Assembly (NCBI GenBank): GCA_030058085.1
Contig: JASGTU010000055.1
Span: 1 to 52,003 of the forward strand
Reading direction: 5' to 3'
Source: Chloroflexota bacterium
GTDB taxonomy: Bacteria; Chloroflexota; Anaerolineae; Caldilineales; Caldilineaceae
Length of the DNA stretch: 52,003 nucleotides
Part shown: positions 15,423 through 24,262 of the stretch, piece by piece
Layout of the letters: each line of letters opens with the position of its first letter
Position numbering within the stretch: the stretch's first letter is position 1
Notes under the pieces: model-generated
The model's database searches: none
Told to the model about the DNA's origin: nothing
The model's input: the letters and a program-made list of their open reading frames with translations, nothing else
Program-made: the position numbers and the translations under genes

Positions 15423-17225
15423 ATGAAACAGGAATCGGCGCCGGCGCGCACCCTGCGCCGTATCGCCCACGCAGCCGGCACAGCCTGGCAATTCGTCTTC
15501 TGCGCGCTCGCCAACCTGCGCCGCCGCCTCTTGCGCCGCCGGCTGCCTGACTACGCCGTAATCACCCTCGACCACGCCGTCTCCGAGCGCGCGCCGGACA
15601 TGCCCTGGTGGACCGCGTATATCCCCGGCTTGAGGCTGCCGCTCAGCCTCGAATACATCGGCGAGGCCCTGCGCCGCATCGCCAGAGACCCGGATGCGAA
15701 GGGTGTCGTCTTCCTCATGAAGGGGCCGGAGCTTAGCCTCGCCCAAGCCCAAAGCCTTGCCCGCCTCTTTGACCGCTTTCGCCAATGGGACAGCCAGTTT
15801 CGGCCCGTCGGACGCGCGCCCAAGCGTATCGTCGTCCACCTCGAACAAGCCGGCACGCCCGCCTACGTCGCCGCCTGCGCCGCCGACGCCGTCAGCCTCA
15901 CGCCCCTTGCCTCGTGGGACATCCTGGGGCTGCGCGCCGCGCCGGTCTACCTGCGGGACACGCTGGCCCGCCTCGGCATCGAGATGGACGTCGTCAAGAT
16001 TGCGCCGTGGAAGACCGCCGCCGACCGGTTCACCCGCGCCGAGATGAGCGAGGCCGAGCGCGAGCAGTATAACTGGCTGCTCGACAGCCTGTCCGAAGAC
16101 ATCGTCGGCGCCATCGCCTCGGGCCGCAACCTCTCGCCCGACACGGTCCAAAGTTTGATCGACCGCGCGCCGCTCACCGCGGACGAAACCCTCGCCGCCG
16201 GCCTGGTCGACGCAATCATCTACGAGGACCAATTGGCCGAACATCTTGGCGAGACGGGCAAACCCGCCCGCCTCCTGCCCTATGCCTCTGCACGCGGGCT
16301 GCTGCTGCATTGCCCGCAGCGCCGCCCCGCCCAAGCGGTAGGCGTCCTCAACCTGACGGGCGCGATCGTCGTGGGCGAAAGCCGCCGCCTGCCCATCCCT
16401 CTGCCGATCCTCGGCGGGCGCACCCTGGGCAGCGCCAGCGCAGTGCAGCAGATCCGCAACGCCCGCCGCGACCCCGGCCTCGCCGCAGTCGTGGCGTACG
16501 TCGATTCAGGCGGCGGTTCCGCCCTCGCCAGCGACCTCATCTGGCGCGAGTTGGAGTTGCTCAACCAGGAAAAGCCGGTCGTCGTCTACATGGGCGACGT
16601 CGCGGCCAGCGGCGGCTATTACATCGCCGCACCCGCCCGCCGGATCGTAGCCCAGCCCGCCACCCTAACCGGCAGCATCGGCGTGGTCGTCGCCAAAGCC
16701 GTGACCGCCGGCGCGCTCGACAAGTTGCAAGCCCGCCGCGAGGTCGTCCAGCGCGGCCAAAACGCCGGCCTCTACGGCGAAGACAGCCCCTGGAGCGAGA
16801 CCCAGCGCGCCCAGATCGAAGGCAGCGTCCGGCATGTCTACCAGGAGTTCAAGCGCCGCGTCGCCGCCGGGCGCAACCTGGACTACGACGCGCTCGACCC
16901 GATCTGCAACGGCCGCGTCTGGACCGGCAAGCAAGCCCTCGCCCACGACCTGGTCGACGAACTGGGCGATTTTCACACGGCCCTAGCGCTTGCCTGCACC
17001 GAAGCCAACCTGCCGGTCGACGGCTCCGTGCGCACGCGCGCCATCTCAGCGCCGCATACGCGCCTGCTCGCCGAACCGGTCGACGCGGCCAGGGCGCTGC
17101 TGGGGCTGGATGTCGCCGGCGAGTTGCAAGCCGCGGCAGCCGCCCTTTTGCAAGGAGATACGCAGCAGCTTCTCGGCCGCGAGCGCCTCTGGCTGTTCGC
17201 CGACGGGCTGCCCAGGTTCGATTAG
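15423..17225 (+). CDS. sppA: Signal peptide peptidase SppA, double-domain (67K) type
   Basis: Membrane-associated serine protease of family S49 that degrades cleaved signal peptides. 600 residues, the length of the two-domain E. coli type rather than the short bacillar form. The N-terminal half (about 45-295) carries the general-base Lys197 in PWKTAADRF. The C-terminal half (about 305-560) carries the nucleophile Ser396 in DVAASGGYYIA, following YVDSGGGSALAS and leading to TGSIGVV. An N-terminal hydrophobic stretch (WQFVFCALANL) is short and flanked by Arg, so membrane anchoring is weak or peripheral. There is no strong Shine-Dalgarno sequence before the ATG. The gene is single; the next gene lies 119 bases downstream across a repeat. 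Confidence 0.93.
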   Translation: MKQESAPARTLRRIAHAAGTAWQFVFCALANLRRRLLRRRLPDYAVITLDHAVSERAPDMPWWTAYIPGLRLPLSLEYIGEALRRIARDPDAKGVVFLMKGPELSLAQAQSLARLFDRFRQWDSQFRPVGRAPKRIVVHLEQAGTPAYVAACAADAVSLTPLASWDILGLRAAPVYLRDTLARLGIEMDVVKIAPWKTAADRFTRAEMSEAEREQYNWLLDSLSEDIVGAIASGRNLSPDTVQSLIDRAPLTADETLAAGLVDAIIYEDQLAEHLGETGKPARLLPYASARGLLLHCPQRRPAQAVGVLNLTGAIVVGESRRLPIPLPILGGRTLGSASAVQQIRNARRDPGLAAVVAYVDSGGGSALASDLIWRELELLNQEKPVVVYMGDVAASGGYYIAAPARRIVAQPATLTGSIGVVVAKAVTAGALDKLQARREVVQRGQNAGLYGEDSPWSETQRAQIEGSVRHVYQEFKRRVAAGRNLDYDALDPICNGRVWTGKQALAHDLVDELGDFHTALALACTEANLPVDGSVRTRAISAPHTRLLAEPVDAARALLGLDVAGELQAAAAALLQGDTQQLLGRERLWLFADGLPRFD

Positions 17226-17248
17226 TAGGGCGATACGGCAGCCGTAAA

Positions 17249-17305
17249 GACGCAATACGTCACGAGTCATGCATCACGAATTACGAATGGCAGATGACGC
17301 ATGAC
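17249..17305. repeat. Short dispersed repeat with CACGAATTACGAAT words
   Basis: The spacer contains TACGTCACGAGTCATGC, CACGAATTACGAAT and a 7-bp inverted repeat GTCATGC (17266-17272) / GCATGAC (17299-17305). Related AATTCGTG-type words occur at 15233-15264 and 29037-29080. Confidence 0.5.
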
Positions 17306-17344
17306 TATACCGCCCATAACCGGCATCTTGGAAGGAAACCCGCC

Positions 17345-18586
17345 ATGCTTGACGTCGATTCAATCCGCGCCCAATTTCCCGCGCTGCACGAGTCCTTCAA
17401 CGACAAACCAGCCGTCTTCTTCGACAACCCCGGCGGAACCCAGGTCCCCCGCCGCGTGCTGGAGGCCATGACCGACTACCTGACGCGGCGCAACGCCAAT
17501 ACCCACGGCGTCTTCGAGACCAGCCGCCGCACCGACGCCACGATCGACCATGCCCGCCAGGCCGCAGCCGACCTGCTCGGCGCCGACGCGGACGAGATCG
17601 TCTTCGGCAACAACATGACCAGCCTCACCTTCGCGCTCAGCCACGCCCTGAGTCGCGAGTTCAGCCCCGACGACGAGATCGTCGTCACCCGCCTCGACCA
17701 CGACGCCAACGTCAGCCCCTGGGTGATGATGGCCGAAGACACCGGCGCAACCGTGCAATGGGCCGACGTGGACATCGAAACCTGCACGCTGGATATGGAG
17801 CACCTGCGCTCGCTCATCAACCCGCACACCAAGCTCGTCGCGGTCGGCTATGCCAGCAACGCCAGCGGCACGATCAACGACGTCCAGACTATCATCGGCT
17901 GGGCCAAGGAGAACAAGGCCTACACCTTCGTCGACGCGGTGCAGTACGCGCCCCACGGCCTGATCGACGTCAAGGCGCTGGATTGCGATTTCCTGGCGTG
18001 CAGCGCTTACAAGTTCTTCGGCCCACACGCCGGCATCCTCTACGGCAAGCGCGAACACCTTAACCGGCTGCGCGCCTACCATGTGCGGCCGACCGGCGAC
18101 GAGTCGCCCGACAAGTGGGAGCAAGGCACCAAGAACCACGAGGGGTTGGCCGGCGTGGCCGCGGCCATCGACTACCTGGCCGACTTGGGCGTGCGCTATG
18201 GCGGAGCTTCAGCCGGCGCGACGCGCCGTGAGCAACTAGCCGCAGCCTGGGCCGAAATCAACAACTACGAGCTAATGCTCATGGACCGCCTGATCAGCGG
18301 GCTGCAATTCATCAACCGCGTGCGCATCTACGGCCTCACCAACCGCATGGATTGGCCGCACCGCGTGCCGACCGTCTCCATCCGCAAAGAGGGAACCACG
18401 CCGCAGCAGTTGGCCGAAGCCCTCGCCGCCGAGAACATCTTCGCCTGGGACGGCAATTTCTACGCCGTCAACCTGACGGAACGGTTGGGCGTCGAACCCA
18501 GCGGCGGTCTGCTGCGCCTCGGTTTGGCCCACTACAACACCCTGGACGAAATCGACCGCTGCCTGCGCGTGATCGACAGCGTATAA
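17345..18586 (+). CDS. Cysteine desulfurase-like aminotransferase class V (VC1184-type)
   Basis: PLP enzyme of fold type I, 413 residues from the ATG at 17345, preceded by GGAAGGAAAC. The open frame continues about 1 kb upstream, but only as an Arg/Pro-rich shadow of sppA. Seen: VFFDNPGGTQVPRRVLEAM at the N-terminus, NTHGVFETSRRTDATIDHAR, GNNMTSLTFALSHAL, FVDAVQYAPHGLIDV with the PLP-contacting Asp and Gln/His, and the Schiff-base lysine in ACSAYKFFGPHAGILYG. This matches the SufS-like subgroup named after VC1184. I see no obvious catalytic Cys loop of the desulfurases, so the substrate may not be cysteine. No Fe-S assembly genes adjoin. Confidence 0.88.
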   Translation: MLDVDSIRAQFPALHESFNDKPAVFFDNPGGTQVPRRVLEAMTDYLTRRNANTHGVFETSRRTDATIDHARQAAADLLGADADEIVFGNNMTSLTFALSHALSREFSPDDEIVVTRLDHDANVSPWVMMAEDTGATVQWADVDIETCTLDMEHLRSLINPHTKLVAVGYASNASGTINDVQTIIGWAKENKAYTFVDAVQYAPHGLIDVKALDCDFLACSAYKFFGPHAGILYGKREHLNRLRAYHVRPTGDESPDKWEQGTKNHEGLAGVAAAIDYLADLGVRYGGASAGATRREQLAAAWAEINNYELMLMDRLISGLQFINRVRIYGLTNRMDWPHRVPTVSIRKEGTTPQQLAEALAAENIFAWDGNFYAVNLTERLGVEPSGGLLRLGLAHYNTLDEIDRCLRVIDSV

Positions 18587-18596
18587 GCCGCTCAAC

Positions 18597-18718
18597 TTGT
18601 AGCGGCGGCATCCTTGGCGCACACATGCGGCGGATCCCCTCGGCGGCAGGGATGCCGCCGGATGCTGCCGCCGGTCAAATCGGGGCGCTTCGTCAACCCA
18701 GAGAGGCGCCCCTACAGC
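18597..18718. repeat. MITE-like intergenic repeat bounded by TGTAG...CTACA
   Basis: Starts TTGTAGCGGCG and ends CGCCCCTACAG; the ends are inverted repeats with one mismatch in ten. Inside are ATCCTTGGCG, GGCGGCAGGGATGCCGCC and a perfect 7-bp stem GGGGCGC (18682-18688) / GCGCCCC (18706-18712). It resembles the element at 15067-15147. No transposase frame is present. Confidence 0.6.
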
Positions 18719-18728
18719 AGCCCGCCAT

Positions 18729-18757
18729 TTGATGCCGTCGCGGGCCTACGGTACAAT
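18729..18757 (+). promoter_or_regulatory. Candidate promoter of the polysaccharide locus start
   Basis: TTGATG (18729-18734), a 17-base spacer and TACAAT (18752-18757). Transcription would start near 18764, about 70 bases before the chorismate-mutase-like gene, directly after the repeat element. Confidence 0.6.
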
Positions 18758-18834
18758 ACCCGCGCTTTTGCCAGATTGCCGTCCGTTAGCCGCCCTGGGG
18801 CCGCCGCCCCCCACCTAGCACGCGAGAATCGTCC

Positions 18835-19143
18835 ATGAAAGCGCCAGCCGACTGCACCAGCATCGAAGACGTCCGTCACGCCATCGACGCCATCGACCAG
18901 GACATCGTCCGCGCGCTGGGTCTCCGTTATGAATACGTCAAGGCCATCACCCGTTTTAAGAAGACCGAAGAGGACGTGCGCGCGCCGGAGCGCTACCAGG
19001 CCGTTATGCAAGCCCGCCGCGCCTGGGCGCAGGAGGCCGGCCTCGACCCGGACGTCGTCGAGCGCCTGTACCGCCTGTTGATCGATCACTTCATCGCTGA
19101 AGAGATGAAGGACCTCGGGCTGGCTGACGCCGGCCGGCCATGA
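18835..19143 (+). CDS. AroQ-fold chorismate mutase / isochorismate pyruvate lyase-like protein (PchB-like)
   Basis: 102 residues, all-helical AroQ type. The sequence strongly resembles Pseudomonas PchB: CTSIEDVRHAIDAIDQDIVRALG, YEYVKAITRFK, APERYQAVM, and WAQEAGLDPDVVERLYRLLIDHFIAEE. The active-site residues Arg14, Arg31, Lys42 and Arg53 of PchB are at the same positions here. The Gln90 position is Glu, a change found at the equivalent site of eukaryotic chorismate mutases. Neither an isochorismate synthase nor aromatic pathway genes are near, so the substrate (chorismate or isochorismate) is open. Its stop overlaps the start of the GT4 gene (ATGA), tying it to the polysaccharide operon. Confidence 0.85.
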   Translation: MKAPADCTSIEDVRHAIDAIDQDIVRALGLRYEYVKAITRFKKTEEDVRAPERYQAVMQARRAWAQEAGLDPDVVERLYRLLIDHFIAEEMKDLGLADAGRP

Positions 19144-20285
19144 ACCGCACCGCTTTGCCCAACGCCAAGATCGCCCTGGTGCACGACTGGCTCAACCAGG
19201 CGGGCGGCGCCGAAAACGTGCTGGAAGAACTGGCGGCGCTCTTCCCCGCCGCGCCCGTCTACACCAGCTTTTACGCGCCGGAGCGCATGCCCGCCGCCTA
19301 CCGCCGGTGGGATATCCGCACCACCTTCATGCAGAAGCTGCCGGGCATCACCGACAACCACCAGCGCTACATGCCGCTCTACCCGCTGGCCTTCGGCGCA
19401 ACCGACGTCAGCGGCTACGACCTGGTGTTGAGCAACAAGAGCGGCTTCTGCCACGGCGTGCGCACCCGCACGCGTCACGCCGCCGCACGCCACGTCTGCT
19501 ACTGCCTGACGCCCACGCGCTTCATCTGGCTCTACGACCAATACCGCGCCCGCGAGCAACTCAACCGCGGCACGGACCTGCTCGTGCGGCCCGCGCTGGC
19601 CTGGCTACGCCGTTGGGATTTCGCCGCGGCCCAGCGCGTCGACCACTTCATCGCCATCAGCAGCGCCATCCAAGAACGCATCTGCCGCTTCTACCGCCGC
19701 GAGAGCGTCGTTATCCACCCGCCGGTCGACACGGATTACTTCACGCCCGGCCCGGCGACGCCCGTTGGCGACTATTATCTGATCGTCAGCCGCCTCATCC
19801 CCTACAAGCGCATCGACCTAGCCGTGGACGCCTTCCGCAGCCTGCCGCACCTCAAGCTCATCATCGCCGGCGACGGCCGCGACCGCCAGGCCCTCGAAGC
19901 CGAAGCCCCGCCCAACGTCACTTTCGTGGGCCGCCAAGACAGCATCCTGGAACTGCTGCGCGGCTGCCGGGCGTTTATCTTTCCGGGGCTGGAAGATTTC
20001 GGCATTGCGCCGGTCGAGGCGATGGCCGTAGGCCGCCCCGTGATCGCCTACGGAGACGGCGGCGCGCTGGACACCGTCGCCCCAGGCGTGACCGGCGAGT
20101 TGTTCAGCGAACAGACGCCCGAAGCGCTCGCCGCTGTATTGGCGCAGTTCGACCCGACGCGCTATGATGCGGCTGCGTGCCGCGCGCAGGCCGAGAAGTT
20201 CAGCGCCCACGCCTTCCGGCGCAAATTGGGCGATTACCTGGAACAAGTCTTGCAGGGCGAGAACCCAGCCCAAGACAGCGAGTAG
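19140..20285 (+). CDS. Glycosyltransferase family 4
   Basis: GT-B retaining glycosyltransferase, 381 residues. N-terminal acceptor half: KIALVHDWLNQAGGAENVLEEL, with GGAE near residue 23, and CYCLTPTRFIWLYDQYR. C-terminal nucleotide-sugar half: YYLIVSRLIPYKRIDLAVDAF, LIIAGDGRDR and the EX7E motif with Glu285 and Glu293 in EDFGIAPVEAMAVG. The type is close to WbaZ/mannosyltransferase-like enzymes of O-antigen and EPS clusters. It begins within the last four bases of the chorismate-mutase-like gene and is followed after five bases by a Wzz-type gene. It probably adds a sugar to a lipid-linked repeat unit in the cytoplasm. Confidence 0.93.
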   Translation: MNRTALPNAKIALVHDWLNQAGGAENVLEELAALFPAAPVYTSFYAPERMPAAYRRWDIRTTFMQKLPGITDNHQRYMPLYPLAFGATDVSGYDLVLSNKSGFCHGVRTRTRHAAARHVCYCLTPTRFIWLYDQYRAREQLNRGTDLLVRPALAWLRRWDFAAAQRVDHFIAISSAIQERICRFYRRESVVIHPPVDTDYFTPGPATPVGDYYLIVSRLIPYKRIDLAVDAFRSLPHLKLIIAGDGRDRQALEAEAPPNVTFVGRQDSILELLRGCRAFIFPGLEDFGIAPVEAMAVGRPVIAYGDGGALDTVAPGVTGELFSEQTPEALAAVLAQFDPTRYDAAACRAQAEKFSAHAFRRKLGDYLEQVLQGENPAQDSE

Positions 20286-20290
20286 CGCAC

Positions 20291-20983
20291 ATGGAGATTC
20301 GCCAAATCTGGCAGATCATCCGCCGCCGCTGGCGGCTGCCCGTGTTGTTGACCGTGCTGGTCGGTCTGTTCAGCCTGCTGCAGATGCGCCCCTGGCAGCC
20401 GGCGCCGCCCTCCTACTCCGCCTCGCTGCGCATGTTGGTGGGCGTGCTGCCCGCCGCCGAAGCGGACCGCACCGCCTATGACCCGCGCTACTACGCCTGG
20501 CTAACCAGCGAATACCTGGTCGACGACTTCACCGAAGTCGTACGCAGCGACCTGTTCGCCCGCAACGTCAGCGCCCGCCTTGCAGAGCAAGCGCTCCAGG
20601 TTCCGCCCGGCGTGATCCGGGGCAGCGCGGCCACCGGCAAACAGCACCGCATCATCACCCTAAGCTTCACGTGGGGAGACGCCGGTGAACTCGCCGCCAT
20701 CGCCCAGGCCGCCGCTGACGAGCTGACCGAGAACGCGCCCTTCTACTTCAAGCAACTCGGCACGGACGGAGCCGGCATATCCCTGCTGGACGCGCCGTCC
20801 GTGGCGGCGGTCGGCCCCGGTCTGCGCGACCGGCTGGAGCTGGCGCTGCGCCTGCTGCTCGCCCTCTTCGCCGGCCTCGGCCTGGCTTTCCTGCTCGACT
20901 ACCTCGACACGTCCATCCGCAGCCGCGCCGAATTGGAAGAGATGGGCTATCACATCCTTGGAGAAATCCCCAAACGCCGTTAG
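20291..20983 (+). CDS. Wzz-type polysaccharide chain-length/co-polymerase protein (first copy)
   Basis: 230 residues from the ATG at 20291 (MEIRQIWQIIRRRWRLP); the frame is open earlier but runs through the GT4 gene. A cytoplasmic start with positive charges, membrane helix about 13-34 with a Pro-rich exit, an exported middle region (about 40-180), helix 2 (about 185-205, LALRLLLALFAGLGLAFLLDYLD), and a short cytoplasmic tail with RSRAELEEMGYHILGEIPK. The tail is the typical junction to a BY-kinase domain, but the protein stops there and the kinase-like domain is encoded separately at 24263. It should regulate polymer length or export with the second copy. Confidence 0.85.
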   Translation: MEIRQIWQIIRRRWRLPVLLTVLVGLFSLLQMRPWQPAPPSYSASLRMLVGVLPAAEADRTAYDPRYYAWLTSEYLVDDFTEVVRSDLFARNVSARLAEQALQVPPGVIRGSAATGKQHRIITLSFTWGDAGELAAIAQAAADELTENAPFYFKQLGTDGAGISLLDAPSVAAVGPGLRDRLELALRLLLALFAGLGLAFLLDYLDTSIRSRAELEEMGYHILGEIPKRR

Positions 20984-21070
20984 GATTGGGACACAGTTGG
21001 CCGGAGCCGCTTTGACGCATGTTGCATGGCGCTTGAGCCCGGCCCGGACGATTAGGAAAAGGCATTTGCC

Positions 21071-21790
21071 ATGACCATCCAAGAATACGCACGCATCATT
21101 CGCCGCCGCGGCTGGATCATCCTCGTCTCGGTCATCTTAGCTGCGGCAGCCGCCTTCGGCGTGAGCTTTCTGCAGGAAGACATGTACCGCGCCACGGTCT
21201 ATGTGAGCACCGTGCCGGCGCGACCCGACTGGGGTCTGGGCAACATGGCCAAAGACCTGATGCGCAACTTTGGCGCCAATATCCAGACGCCGGAGGTCGC
21301 TCAGCGCGTCATTGACCGCGCCCAGCTTGACCAAAACCCCTACGATTTTCTGGGCCACATCAACATAGCCGCCGATTCCAGCGACTTCACCATCAAGATC
21401 GAGGCGCGGGCGCGCGACGGCGAGGTCGCCAAGCTGATGGCGCTCACGTTGGCGGACGAATTCATCGACGAACGCACCGCCTACTACGCACAGCAGGACA
21501 AGGACAACCGCATCGAGGTCAAGATTCGCAGCCGCGCCATCAGCTACGAACAGTACCAGCCCAAGCCGATCATCAACGCCGTCGCCGGCGGCGTGCTGGG
21601 CATGCTCTTCGGCCTGGCGCTCGCCCTCGTCCTGACGTGGATGGAAGCGGACCTGCTGCGCACCTCCGCCGCGGTCGAACGCACCCTGGGCGTCCCCGTG
21701 CTGGGGGCCATCCCTGCCGTCTCCGGACAGAAGGAGTCGGTTCAACCCGCGCCCCAGCCCGGTCGGGTAGGAGCGCCCAAAACGGCCTAG
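21071..21790 (+). CDS. Wzz-type polysaccharide chain-length/co-polymerase protein (second copy)
   Basis: 239 residues. Starts MTIQEYARIIRRRGWIILVSVILAAAAAFGVSFL, a typical Wzz N-terminus with one helix (about 14-33). The exported loop contains TPEVAQRVIDRAQLDQNPYDFLGHINI. Helix 2 lies near 165-187 (INAVAGGVLGMLFGLALALVLTWME). The cytoplasmic tail ERTLGVPVLGAIPAVSG is again the usual linker to a BY-kinase. Two consecutive Wzz-like proteins of different sequence suggest a hetero-oligomer or division of labour. The next gene begins 12 bases downstream. Confidence 0.88.
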   Translation: MTIQEYARIIRRRGWIILVSVILAAAAAFGVSFLQEDMYRATVYVSTVPARPDWGLGNMAKDLMRNFGANIQTPEVAQRVIDRAQLDQNPYDFLGHINIAADSSDFTIKIEARARDGEVAKLMALTLADEFIDERTAYYAQQDKDNRIEVKIRSRAISYEQYQPKPIINAVAGGVLGMLFGLALALVLTWMEADLLRTSAAVERTLGVPVLGAIPAVSGQKESVQPAPQPGRVGAPKTA

Positions 21791-21802
21791 CCGGTCAGCG
21801 CC

Positions 21803-24196
21803 TTGCACAGCCGCCGTCGCCTGCCACTCTCCCCCCCGGTCATTCTGCTGCTTCTGGCCGTCGCGGCCTATGCGGTCTATTTCTCCTGGCTGACGATCAC
21901 GCGCTACGCCGCCTTTGAAGCGCGCGCCCTCGATATGGGCAACCTCGACCAGGCCATCTGGAACACGGCGCGCGGCAACTGGTTCCATCTCACCAACCAG
22001 CCCGGCACGGTCAACCGGCTGAGTCTGCACGTCGAGCCGATCCTCGTCCCCATCTCGTGGCTCTATTGGCTATACGACGGGCCGCCGGCGCTGCTCGTGT
22101 TGCAAGCCGTGGTCGTGGCGCTCGGCGCGCTCCCGCTCTATGCGCTAGCCCGGCGCAAGCAGTTGTCCCCGTGGGCGGCGCTCGCCCTGGCTGCGGCCTA
22201 CCTGCTGCACCCGTCCATCCAGGCGGCCAACTGGCTCGAATTCCACCCCGTCACCCTCGTCCCGACCTTCTTGATGGCCGCCTTCTACTTCCTGGTGGCG
22301 GGCCGCACCGGCTGGTATGCGCTCTTCGCCGTGCTGGCCGCGAGTTGCAAGGAAGAGATCGCCCTGCTGGTCTTCATGCTCGGCCTTTACGCGGCGCTCG
22401 CCCTGCGACCGGGAACCCGCTGGGCGCGCCTGGGCGTGGTGACGATGGCCCTCTCTGTGCTCTGGGCGTTTACCGCCGTCTTCTTCATCCAGAACGCCTT
22501 CGCCGCGGGCAACATCCACTGGAATCGCTACGGCTATTTGGGCGACAGCCCCCTGGAGATGGTGCGCGCGCTGATCACCCGGCCCGACCTGGTGATAGCG
22601 CAATTGCGCGCCGCCGAAGCAGGGCGCTACCTGGCGCAGTTGCTCCTGCCGGTCGCCTTTGTCTCCCTGCTTGCGCCGGAAGTGCTGGCGCTGGCGCTGC
22701 CCTCGCTGGCGATCAACCTGCTGGCCGACTTCGCGCCTATGCACCAGGTCTACGAACTGATCTACGCCGCGCCGATCATCCCCTTTGTGATGATCGCGGC
22801 CGTCTACGGCGCGGCACGCATAGGCCGCCGGCTAGCCCGCTACCGCCCGTCCGCCCCCTTGCTGCGCGGCCTGGCGACGCATATAGCGCCGGTCGCGGTG
22901 CTCGTCGCGGCGCTGGCGTCGTCGTTTCTCTACGGCTACGTGCCGTGGGGCGGCAACTACCGCCACTTCACCATCTCGGACCATGACCGCCGCGCCGCAG
23001 CCGTCATCGCCCAGATCCCCGCAGACGCCAAAGTCTCGGCGCAGGACCGTCTGAACCCGCATGTCAGCGGGCGGGAGACGATCTACATCTTCCCGCGCAT
23101 CGAGGACGCCGACACCGTCTTCATCGACGTCACCGGCCCGGCCTGGCCCCAGCACCCCAGCGACGTGCGCGCCACGGTCGATCAGCTCATGCAGGATGGC
23201 TTCGGCGTGGCCGCGGCCGGCGACGGCTACCTGCTCCTGCGCCGCGACGCGCCGCAACAGGAGTTGCCGCCTTCGTTCTACACCGCATGGCAGCGCCCCG
23301 ACCACGCGCCGGCACAGCCGCGGCAGGTTGACTTCACCGGCAAGCTGCGCCTGATCGATTTCTCAGTGACCAACGACGAACACGGCGAGGTCGTCATCCG
23401 CCTCTACTGGCAGGCGCTCGCCCCCCTGGACGAAGACCTGCGCTTCTATGTCGCTCTCCAGGACCGGGACGGCGAAACGCTGTACGACACGCACTATTAT
23501 CCGCCGCCCGCCGTCCTGTGGTATCCTACTTCGCGGTGGGAGCCGGGGCAGACCGTGTTGGTGCAAACGCTGCCCTGGACGCTCGACGCGGACCAGTTTG
23601 CGCTGCTGCTCGGCGTCTATGCAGGGGAGAACGGCTGGACGGAAGGCGGTCGCCTGCCGGTGAGCCGCATTGAACCATCGCTGCCGCTGCTCGAACACGG
23701 CTCCCTGGTGCGGCTGGGCGGGTTCAGCCGCTCGGGCAAGGCGAATTGGATACCGTTCCATCCGGCGGAGACTGCGCCGGCGCAGCGCATAGATGTTCGC
23801 TTTGGCAACGCCATCGTATTGGAAGGCGTGACCTTGCCGGAGACGACGGCCCAGCCGGGCGGCGAGTTGACGGCCACCTTCCACTGGTCCGCGCGCCAGC
23901 CGCCGGACGCGGACTACACCGCCTTCGCCCATCTGCTCGATGCCGTGGGCGTCAAGGCGGCGCAGTTAGATTGGCAGCCCAGAGACGCCATCGGCCCGCT
24001 GCCGACGTCCGCCTGGCAGGCCGGGCAAAGCGTGCTCGATACAGAAACGCTGACGCTGCCCGCGGACCTGGCGCCCGGCGATTATCGTTTGATCGCCGGC
24101 ATGTACCACTGGCAGGACGGCATGCGACTTCCCGCCCAGGGAGAGGCGGTCGAGCCTGGCGACGTAGCCGTCGTCGCGACGATCCGGGTGGAATAG
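21803..24196 (+). CDS. DUF2079-type membrane protein with two exported C-terminal sandwich-like modules
   Basis: 797 residues. A TTG at 21803 is the only start between the in-frame stop shared with the previous gene's end and the first helix. About ten to eleven membrane helices fill residues 10-395; the DUF2079 signature ALDMGNLDQAIWNTARG is near 40-60, with SLHVEPILVPISWLY and CKEEIALLVFMLGLYAA. The fold is GT-C-like, so it may be a lipid-sugar-dependent glycosyltransferase, but this is inference. Residues about 510-625 and 640-797 are two exported beta-rich modules (LYWQA...PTSRWEPGQ; FHWSA...PTSAWQAGQSVLD...APGDYRLIAGMY) shared with three glycosyltransferase-like proteins at 38.7-52 kb. 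It lies inside the polysaccharide operon. Confidence 0.85.
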   Translation: MHSRRRLPLSPPVILLLLAVAAYAVYFSWLTITRYAAFEARALDMGNLDQAIWNTARGNWFHLTNQPGTVNRLSLHVEPILVPISWLYWLYDGPPALLVLQAVVVALGALPLYALARRKQLSPWAALALAAAYLLHPSIQAANWLEFHPVTLVPTFLMAAFYFLVAGRTGWYALFAVLAASCKEEIALLVFMLGLYAALALRPGTRWARLGVVTMALSVLWAFTAVFFIQNAFAAGNIHWNRYGYLGDSPLEMVRALITRPDLVIAQLRAAEAGRYLAQLLLPVAFVSLLAPEVLALALPSLAINLLADFAPMHQVYELIYAAPIIPFVMIAAVYGAARIGRRLARYRPSAPLLRGLATHIAPVAVLVAALASSFLYGYVPWGGNYRHFTISDHDRRAAAVIAQIPADAKVSAQDRLNPHVSGRETIYIFPRIEDADTVFIDVTGPAWPQHPSDVRATVDQLMQDGFGVAAAGDGYLLLRRDAPQQELPPSFYTAWQRPDHAPAQPRQVDFTGKLRLIDFSVTNDEHGEVVIRLYWQALAPLDEDLRFYVALQDRDGETLYDTHYYPPPAVLWYPTSRWEPGQTVLVQTLPWTLDADQFALLLGVYAGENGWTEGGRLPVSRIEPSLPLLEHGSLVRLGGFSRSGKANWIPFHPAETAPAQRIDVRFGNAIVLEGVTLPETTAQPGGELTATFHWSARQPPDADYTAFAHLLDAVGVKAAQLDWQPRDAIGPLPTSAWQAGQSVLDTETLTLPADLAPGDYRLIAGMYHWQDGMRLPAQGEAVEPGDVAVVATIRVE

Positions 24197-24262
24197 GATG
24201 CGCGCCGCGCGCCGCCTGTAAGGTGATAACGACTCGTACAGAGTGAACTGAGGCCTGATGCC

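Noticed and set aside
16310-17344. In-frame upstream extension of the VC1184-type gene across sppA
   Set aside because: The extra 345 residues are Arg/Pro/Ala-rich, typical of an out-of-frame reading of GC-rich coding DNA, and cover the well-supported sppA. The ATG at 17345 has a ribosome binding site and the family N-terminus.
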